Below, piece after piece: positions 58,627 through 64,000 of a stretch of DNA of 64,000 nucleotides. The notes below the pieces were generated by a model, which had not been told where the DNA came from, did not search any database, and saw only the letters and a list, made by a program, of their open reading frames with translations. Where the stretch lies: assembly GCF_006547145.1 (NCBI RefSeq), contig NZ_CP041244.1, positions 5,766,001 through 5,830,000 on the forward strand, read 5' to 3'. The stretch's first letter is position 1, and every line of letters begins with the position of its first letter. The DNA is from Actinomadura sp. WMMA1423. Lineage in GTDB: Bacteria > Actinomycetota > Actinomycetes > Streptosporangiales > Streptosporangiaceae. The translations under genes were made by a program, and so were the position numbers.

Positions 58627-60237
58627 ATGTTCACTATCGGAGACCTGCAACGCAACGTCGATCTCGGGCTCCAGCTGATCGTCGGGGGCAACCGGGCGAG
58701 GACCGCGGAGATCGCCCGGGCCGAGGTGCTGCAACTGGGACGGCTCCCCGCGGCCGAGCACCGAGCGGTGCTGCTGCTCACCAGCGGCCTGCCCGAGGGG
58801 GCGGGTCCCGGCGGCGCGGAGGCCCTGGTCGCGGCCGCGAAGGCCGCGGGTGCGGTCGGCATCGTCCACACGCTGGCGGCGGGCGCCGACCAGCCGCCGG
58901 AGGCGATGGTGGCGGCCGCCGGAGCCGCGGACCTGCCGCTGCTCTCGGCTCCGGCCGACTCCTCCCTGCGCGCCATCAAGGACGCCGTCAACGAACGTGT
59001 GGCCCGCAGCGAACTCGTCCTCTACCAGCAGCTGCTCGCGCTGCAGTCCAGCCTCATCGCCGCCGTCTCGACGCCCGATCCGACGGACTCGCTGCTGCGC
59101 CGCCTCGGCGCCCTGGTCAACAGCACGGTGATCCTCTACTACCCGGACGGGCGGCTCCTCGCGGCCACGGGGGACGGCCCGGCGAGCGTCATCTGGCAGC
59201 GGATCGACAAGTCCTCCCAGGAGCGGCAGCAGTTCACCGTCGGGCAGTGGCACGTCGTCGCCTCTTTGATCAACGGGCCGGAGGAGGCGCACCGCTGGAT
59301 CGTGCTGGCGAGGCGCGGCCATCCCACCTCCCAGGAGATCGTGTCCCAGCTGATCACGACCGTCGAGCAGCTGCTCGACGTCATCGCCCTCAGCCGCCGC
59401 GCCGCGGCGAACGAGGAGGCGCTGCAGCGGGCCGACGTCCTCCAGCGACTGGTCTCGAACAACGGTTACGAGAAGTTCGGCTGGGACCACGTCCGCCGGT
59501 TCGGTTTCGAGCCGCACGGACCGTGCTTCGTCGCCGCCATCGCCCTGCCGAACTGGAGCCAGCGGCGGCTCGACCCGGACCTGCACTCGCAGCAGCTGAG
59601 GGACGTCACGCAGATCCTGCGCGGGTTGATCTCCAACTCCTCCTCGCCGCACCTCGTCGGCTCCCACGAGGGCGTCGCGGTCGTGGTCCTGCAGTGCTCC
59701 GATAGCCGCCTCATCGACGAGTCCGTACGCGTGCTGCGGGCCCGCGAGCTCCAGGCGTCCGCGGGCATCGGGCGCAGGGTGGCCTCGCTCGACCTGATCG
59801 GCAACAGCTACCGGGACGCGCGGCTGGCGCTGACCCGCAGCCTGCACCGCACGGCCGACGGCCCCGCGGTGCAGCGTTTCGAGGACTTCGCCGTCGCCGA
59901 CATCGCCGTCAGCACCGCCGACGAGGACCAGCTGATCCGGCGGTCGCACGACCTGCTCGCCAAGATAGAGGGCAGCGAGCACCTCCTCGAGACGCTGATC
60001 GTCTACATGGAGAACGACCTCAGCATCAACGACACCGCGAACGTGCTGAACATCCACCCCAACTCGGTGCGGTACCGGATCGGCCGAGCCGAGGAGCTGA
60101 TCGGCGGCTCGCTGCGTTCGCTGCCGACCATCGTCGACGTCTTCCTCGCCGTCCAGGTCATCGCGCGCAACAGGGCGGGCTCGGCCTTCACCTTCCACGA
60201 GGACCGGACCGGCCACGCCAACGCCGCGCTGGGCTAG
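58627..60237 (+). CDS. PucR-family transcriptional regulator
   Basis: A 536-residue regulator. The N-terminal PucR domain (about 1-110) begins MFTIGDLQRNVDLGLQL; a GAF-like and CdaR/GGDEF-like middle follows; the C-terminal HTH_30 is at about 465-520 (INDTANVLNIHPNSVRYRIGRAEEL). ATG 58627 is chosen over GTG 58606 because it starts the PucR fold and follows AGGACGAG. PucR proteins control purine, allantoin and other nitrogen-compound catabolism, usually in response to a pathway metabolite. It is the only regulator in the locus and the best candidate to bind the CAGG-N7-CCTG dyads in the mirror promoter. Confidence 0.87.
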   Translation: MFTIGDLQRNVDLGLQLIVGGNRARTAEIARAEVLQLGRLPAAEHRAVLLLTSGLPEGAGPGGAEALVAAAKAAGAVGIVHTLAAGADQPPEAMVAAAGAADLPLLSAPADSSLRAIKDAVNERVARSELVLYQQLLALQSSLIAAVSTPDPTDSLLRRLGALVNSTVILYYPDGRLLAATGDGPASVIWQRIDKSSQERQQFTVGQWHVVASLINGPEEAHRWIVLARRGHPTSQEIVSQLITTVEQLLDVIALSRRAAANEEALQRADVLQRLVSNNGYEKFGWDHVRRFGFEPHGPCFVAAIALPNWSQRRLDPDLHSQQLRDVTQILRGLISNSSSPHLVGSHEGVAVVVLQCSDSRLIDESVRVLRARELQASAGIGRRVASLDLIGNSYRDARLALTRSLHRTADGPAVQRFEDFAVADIAVSTADEDQLIRRSHDLLAKIEGSEHLLETLIVYMENDLSINDTANVLNIHPNSVRYRIGRAEELIGGSLRSLPTIVDVFLAVQVIARNRAGSAFTFHEDRTGHANAALG

Positions 60238-60294
60238 TCGTTCCGTCCCGTGAGGTCGGGCACGCGCCCCGCGGGAGGGTGCGGGGGCATGGGT

Positions 60295-61131
60295 TCATGC
60301 TCCGGTCTGGTCGTGTCGTTCGGCCAGCTCGGCGAGGACCGCCGCATGGTCGGACGGCCAGACGCCGTTGACAGGACGGTCCCCGACCCGGCGGACGGAA
60401 AGGACGCGGCCGAGACCGCCCGGACCAGGCGCGCCGAGGTGGATGTAGTCGATGCGGCCCGGCGGTTCATGGGTTCGGGCGGCGTAGGGATTGGCCGGAT
60501 GCCAGGTGTCGCCCGGCGCGGAGGGGTCGGCGTACTCCCACGCGTCCAGCAGGATCTGACCGGGAACGGCGGGAGCGGTCTTGTAGCCGCCCAGCAGGCG
60601 CATCTCGTCCGAATCGGCCATCGCGTTGTAGTCGCCGGTGAGGACGACCGGGAACGGGGTGTGCTTCCCGTGGTCGTGGACGAAATGGGCAAGGGCGGTG
60701 ACCTGGGCGCAGCGCACCGCCGACTCGTAGGGCGCGGAGTTGAGATGGGTGGTGAAGAAGGCGATGGGATGGTCGGGGGCGTCCACCCGGGCGTAAAGGG
60801 CCTGGTGGCCGTCGTCACGACCGTCTGCTGTGGGGAGCCGCAGCGTGGCGCTGTCGCTGATCGGCCAGCGGGCCAGAACCGCGTCGCCGACGTCGATCCC
60901 GTCCTCACCGAGCCGCTCGTGCCATCGTCCAGGACGGTCGGAGGCCGCCCAGGCCCAGTACATGCCGAGACGGTTCGCGAGCCACCCGGCAAGGTTCTCG
61001 CGGCCGTCGTCCCAGACCTCCTGGAGCCCGACGAGATCGCAGTCGAGCTGCTCCAGAGTGGTCGCGATCGCCTCCCTACGAGCCTCCCAGGGCCCGAAGC
61101 GCCACCACACGTTCCAGGTCAGTACACGCAT
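60295..61131 (-). CDS. Endonuclease/exonuclease/phosphatase-family protein
   Basis: A 278-residue protein starting at MRVLTWNVWW. It has the family's metal and catalytic motifs: TWNVWWRFG, GLQEVW, FFTTHLNSAP, LTGDYNAM and the closing WPSDHAAVLAE (Asp-His). It may act as a phosphodiesterase, nuclease or sphingomyelinase-type enzyme; no signal peptide is present. The gene converges on the PucR gene, and the zwf gene lies upstream on the same strand, 180 bp away. Base composition looks slightly lower in GC than in the oxygenase locus. Confidence 0.82.
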   Translation of the reverse strand: MRVLTWNVWWRFGPWEARREAIATTLEQLDCDLVGLQEVWDDGRENLAGWLANRLGMYWAWAASDRPGRWHERLGEDGIDVGDAVLARWPISDSATLRLPTADGRDDGHQALYARVDAPDHPIAFFTTHLNSAPYESAVRCAQVTALAHFVHDHGKHTPFPVVLTGDYNAMADSDEMRLLGGYKTAPAVPGQILLDAWEYADPSAPGDTWHPANPYAARTHEPPGRIDYIHLGAPGPGGLGRVLSVRRVGDRPVNGVWPSDHAAVLAELAERHDQTGA

Positions 61132-61310
61132 CCATCCCACCCGTGGAAACGAGAAATCCGGATCGAGGCCGGCCTCGACCCGGACCGTGTCGCGAAACGG
61201 TATGTGTCCGAGGGGCGCTGGCACCATTTGCACACGTCCCCGCCATGGCGATCGGCGAATCATGCAGGATCGTGGTCGGTGGCTAGCACCCGCATCCAGG
61301 TCCGTGCGCC

Positions 61311-62681
61311 TCAGTCGAAGGTGGTGGAGATTTCGTGCCAGCCGCCGGGAACGAGGGTGGCGGCTTCGTCCGGCCCCCAGGTGCCTTTGGCGTAGGGGAG
61401 GGGCTGGGTGGGGAGGTCGAGGACGGGCTGGATGATGCGCCAGGACTCTTCAGCCAGGTCGAAGCGGACGAAGCGGCGGGGGTCGCCGGTCACGGCGTCG
61501 GTGAGGATACGTTGGTAGGCCGCCTCCATTGGGCCCAGGACCTTGGTGAAGTCCACGCTGAGCGGAACTTGCCGGGTGCTGTCGCGTCCGGGGACCTTGG
61601 CGAGCAGGTCGAACGTGACCCCCGCGTCGGGCTGGATGCGGAAGCGGATCAGATTGGGCTCTGGGGCGCCGTCGAAGTAGGTGGCGGGCGGGGTGCGGAG
61701 TTGGGCGACCACTTCCAGGTCGGTGGTGCCCAGTGCCTTGCCGGAACGGATGTAGAACGGGACGTCGGCCCAGCGCCAGTTGTTGATGCGCAGGCGCAGC
61801 GCCGCGTAGGTCTCGGTGGTCGAACCCTCGCGGACGCCCTCGGTGGCGAGGTAGCCGTCGTACTGGCCGCGGACGACATCGCCGGGCGCGACGGTCTCGA
61901 CGGCGCGCAGCACCCGCCACTTCTCGTCGATGAAGGCTCGTGCGTCGGTCGACGGCGGCGGGTCCATGGCCAGGAGCGCCAGGATCTGAAGAAGGTGGTT
62001 CTGAACGACATCGCGGATCGTGCCGTTGGCGTCGTAGAACGAGCCGCGGTCGGCGACGTCGAAGTCCTCGGCCATTGTGATCTGCACGTTGTCCACGTAG
62101 TGACGGTTCCAGATCGGCTCCAGGAGCATGTTCTCGAACCGGAACATCAGCAGGTCCTCGATCGGCTCCTTGCCAAGGAAGTGGTCGACGCGCCTCAGGT
62201 GGTCCTCGTCGAAGAACTCCAGCAACTCGGCGTTCAACGCCCGCGCCGACTCTAGGTCCTTGCCGAACGGCTTTTCGACGACCATCCGGGCGTTCCTGTT
62301 CAGGCCGACTTCGGCTAGACCCCCCGCGACCGTCGCGAACAGTGAAGGAGGAACCGCCAGGTAGTGAGTGAGGAATTTCGCGTCGCCGACTTCGCGACGG
62401 ATCGCATCGAAGGTGGCGCCGTCGGTGTAGTCGCCCGCGACGAGCCGCAGGTTCCCTGCGAACTTCTCGAACGCCGCGTCGTTCACCTTGTCGTACTTGG
62501 CCTCGCATGCCTCACGGGCCCGACTTCGCAGCCCGGCCAGGTCGAGGTCGGTCTTGGCGACCCCCACGACCGGCTGGTCCAGCACCCCGTCCGCCGTCAG
62601 CCGGTACAACGCCGGCAGCAGCATCTTGTACGCCAGGTTCCCGGTGATCCCAAACAGCACCAACGCGTCGGCCCGCTCCAT
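61311..62681 (-). CDS. zwf: Glucose-6-phosphate 1-dehydrogenase
   Basis: A 456-residue G6PD. The coenzyme motif reads FGITGNLAYKMLLPALYRL, with Asn where the family has Asp in G-D-L-A. The active-site signature is RVDHFLGKE, then EKPFGKD and VQNHLLQ. It makes NADPH and 6-phosphogluconolactone in the pentose phosphate pathway. It is not in the usual cluster with transketolase, transaldolase and opcA, so it is probably a second, stand-alone copy. It lies 330 bp from a recombinase relic at tRNA-Leu. Confidence 0.88.
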   Translation of the reverse strand: MERADALVLFGITGNLAYKMLLPALYRLTADGVLDQPVVGVAKTDLDLAGLRSRAREACEAKYDKVNDAAFEKFAGNLRLVAGDYTDGATFDAIRREVGDAKFLTHYLAVPPSLFATVAGGLAEVGLNRNARMVVEKPFGKDLESARALNAELLEFFDEDHLRRVDHFLGKEPIEDLLMFRFENMLLEPIWNRHYVDNVQITMAEDFDVADRGSFYDANGTIRDVVQNHLLQILALLAMDPPPSTDARAFIDEKWRVLRAVETVAPGDVVRGQYDGYLATEGVREGSTTETYAALRLRINNWRWADVPFYIRSGKALGTTDLEVVAQLRTPPATYFDGAPEPNLIRFRIQPDAGVTFDLLAKVPGRDSTRQVPLSVDFTKVLGPMEAAYQRILTDAVTGDPRRFVRFDLAEESWRIIQPVLDLPTQPLPYAKGTWGPDEAATLVPGGWHEISTTFD

Positions 62682-62997
62682 CGCAAGCCTCCTCTCCTCG
62701 GCTCACAGCTTGCCGTCCCGGCCATCCGGCGAACAAGGGTCCCGGGGTCGCGTGGTGCTCGGTCATGGTCATGTCGCCCCGTCCTCCATCGATCAGGGCG
62801 AGCCATTCGCTCGGTCTCGGCCGTCGCGAGCAGAGTTCGGGCGCGACGGCCCGCGGCCAGCGGGCCCAACCGGTCGAGGGCTCCAGCGACGAGGTCGTGT
62901 TCGGCACTGACTCGCCGCCGCCGTTCTCCAGGAAGACCATGGCCGCCGGCCAGGCCACATGGTCCACGCGTAACCGGACGATAGCTAGAACACGGCC
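62682..62997. other. Intergenic stretch without a gene
   Basis: About 316 bp between zwf and the recombinase relic. Neither strand gives a convincing gene. It may be part of the decayed integrated element. Confidence 0.4.
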
Positions 62998-63242
62998 GTG
63001 ACCCAGCTGCGCGAGCATTTCGCCACGTGCGAGCAGCGCCTGAACCGGTACCGGGCCGCTCCGGCGAACTTGCTCACGCGGTCGTCCACGCCCACTCCGA
63101 TGACAAGGCGGATCTCTACGCGCCTGGAGCTGAAGATGACGTACTACCCCAGGAAAAGCCAGTGGAAGCCAGGGTGGTCCTGGCTTCCACATGTGCTGAC
63201 GGTATGTGTCCGAGGGGGGACTTGAACCCCCATGCCCCGTAA
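62998..63242 (+). pseudogene. Decayed 3' end of a site-specific recombinase gene
   Basis: Pieces in two frames read like the C-terminal part of actinomycete serine recombinases: QLREHFATCEQRLNRYRAA, then DDKADLYA, then RLELKMTYYPRKSQ, then VEARVVLAS and MCPRGDLNPHAP. At least three frame changes are needed to join them, so the gene is dead. The end, RGDLNPH, reads into the 3' end of tRNA-Leu. Such an overlap is characteristic of elements that integrate in tRNA genes. Confidence 0.6.
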
Positions 63243-63292
63243 AGGGCACTAGCACCTCAAGCTAGCGCGTCTGCCTATTCCGCCACCCGGAC
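63207..63292 (-). tRNA. tRNA-Leu, anticodon GAG
   Basis: An 86-base class II tRNA. The acceptor stem is GTCCGGG with CTCGGAC, with discriminator A and no encoded CCA. The anticodon arm is CTAGC-TTGAGGT-GCTAG, giving GAG for CUC/CUU codons. The long variable arm is GTGCCCTTTACGGGGCAT and the T arm GGGGGTTCAAGTCCCCC. A recombinase relic runs into its 3' end. Confidence 0.95.
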
Positions 63293-63408
63293 CGGTCGCA
63301 GGCCGCAGCGGGGCTGCGGCGAATTCACCATACCAAAGGTGGCGAGTCGCGGCGAAGTCGATCGGCGGGGCACCATGGGGCGGTAGCCGAGGACGTGAGG
63401 TGATCATT

Positions 63409-64000
63409 GTGGTCGACCAGCCGACCGCCGAGGACGAGGTCGTCCGGCTCTGCCAGGAGCTGATCCGGATCGACACCAGCAACCCGGGCGACCACTCGGG
63501 GCCGGGGGAGCGGGCGGCGGCGGAGTACGTCGCGGAGAAGCTGGAGGAGGTCGGGCTCGAGACCCGGATCCTCGAGTCGCATCCGGGGCGGGCCAGCCTG
63601 GTCGCGCGGATCGAGGGGGAGGATCCGGGACGGGACGCGCTGCTGCTGCACGGGCATCTCGACGTGGTGCCGGCGCGCAAGGAGGACTGGACGCGCGACC
63701 CGTTCGGCGGGGAGATCGCCGACGGGTGCGTCTGGGGGCGCGGGGCCGTGGACATGAAGGACATGGACGCGATGATCCTCGCGGTGGTGCGGCAGCGGCT
63801 CCGGGAGGGGCGCAGGCCGCCGCGGGACGTCGTGCTCGCGTTCCTGGCCGATGAGGAGGCCGGGGGCAAATGGGGCGCCCACTGGCTGGTGCGGGAGCAC
63901 CCGGAGCTGTTCGAGGGGTGCACCGAGGCCGTGGGGGAGGTCGGCGGGTTCAGCCTGACCGTGCCCGGCGACCGGCGGATGTACCTCATCGAGACGGCTG
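63409..64000 (+). CDS. M20-family metallopeptidase (3'-truncated by window)
   Basis: The open end of an M20/M25/M40 family gene, read for 197 codons to the window edge. The start is GTG 63409 behind GTGAGGTGATC, or GTG 63400. The zinc motifs are LLLHGHLDVVPA (His, Asp), GRGAVDMKD (Asp) and ADEEAGGKWGAHWL (catalytic Glu and ligand Glu). The family includes dipeptidases, acylases and succinyl-diaminopimelate desuccinylase, and the exact role cannot be given from this part. It starts 117 bp from the tRNA-Leu gene on the opposite strand. Confidence 0.87.
   Translation, partial: MVDQPTAEDEVVRLCQELIRIDTSNPGDHSGPGERAAAEYVAEKLEEVGLETRILESHPGRASLVARIEGEDPGRDALLLHGHLDVVPARKEDWTRDPFGGEIADGCVWGRGAVDMKDMDAMILAVVRQRLREGRRPPRDVVLAFLADEEAGGKWGAHWLVREHPELFEGCTEAVGEVGGFSLTVPGDRRMYLIETA

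Noticed and set aside
1..64000. CRISPR array, riboswitch or secondary-metabolite synthase cluster
   Set aside because: No regularly spaced repeats beyond short duplicates were seen, no leader resembled a known riboswitch, and no large synthase modules occur.

Overview
The window is chromosomal DNA of a very GC-rich actinomycete. Codons end almost always in G or C. Signs of a filamentous actinomycete, probably of the Streptosporangiales/Thermomonosporaceae (Actinomadura-like) type, include Tat signals, tandem membrane Ser/Thr kinases, a large LuxR-type ATPase regulator, STAS and HATPase switch proteins, a DUF397 remnant, leaderless genes and GTG starts. The lineage is an inference from gene style, not from a marker gene.

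Layout. 0-7 kb: a histidine kinase and its probable response regulator separated by two convergent Ser/Thr kinases, then a secreted dimethylformamidase-like protein. 7-13 kb: a large LuxR regulator, a Tat-exported alpha/beta hydrolase with SDR, and a TPR protein carrying decayed aspartyl-protease folds. 13-20 kb: small unknown genes, membrane-anchored proteins, secreted propellers and three gene relics. 20-27 kb: ArsR-SRPBCC-RibD operon, DEAD helicase, cold-shock gene with an attenuator-like leader, GAF and STAS proteins, and a MerR-like regulator behind a long leader. 27-36 kb: transporter and hydrolase genes, several apparently sharing one 17-bp palindromic operator next to a TetR gene. 36-45 kb: a recombination scar, an operon with a PPDK-like protein lacking its PEP domain, then phosphodiesterase, VOC/AraC and M28 peptidase genes. 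45-60 kb: the most interesting locus (below). 60-64 kb: a phosphatase-fold protein, zwf, a decayed recombinase abutting tRNA-Leu(GAG), and a partial M20 peptidase.

The notable system is a divergent locus at 45.1-60.2 kb. Rightward: hyuA- and hyuB-like ATP-dependent cyclic-amidase or carboxylase subunits, then the five structural subunits of a toluene-4-monooxygenase-type diiron enzyme (alpha, gamma, Rieske ferredoxin, effector, beta), then a PucR regulator. Leftward: a small HATPase-fold protein, an NCS1 permease with a zinc-ribbon tail, a semialdehyde-type dehydrogenase and a BphA4-type ferredoxin reductase that probably replaces the missing TmoF. The two arms are driven from a mirror-image promoter region, two 105-bp inverted arms 86% identical without gaps. 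The inferred job is uptake, oxygenation, ATP-dependent ring opening (or carboxylation) and aldehyde oxidation of a small heterocyclic or aromatic compound; the substrate cannot be read from the sequence.
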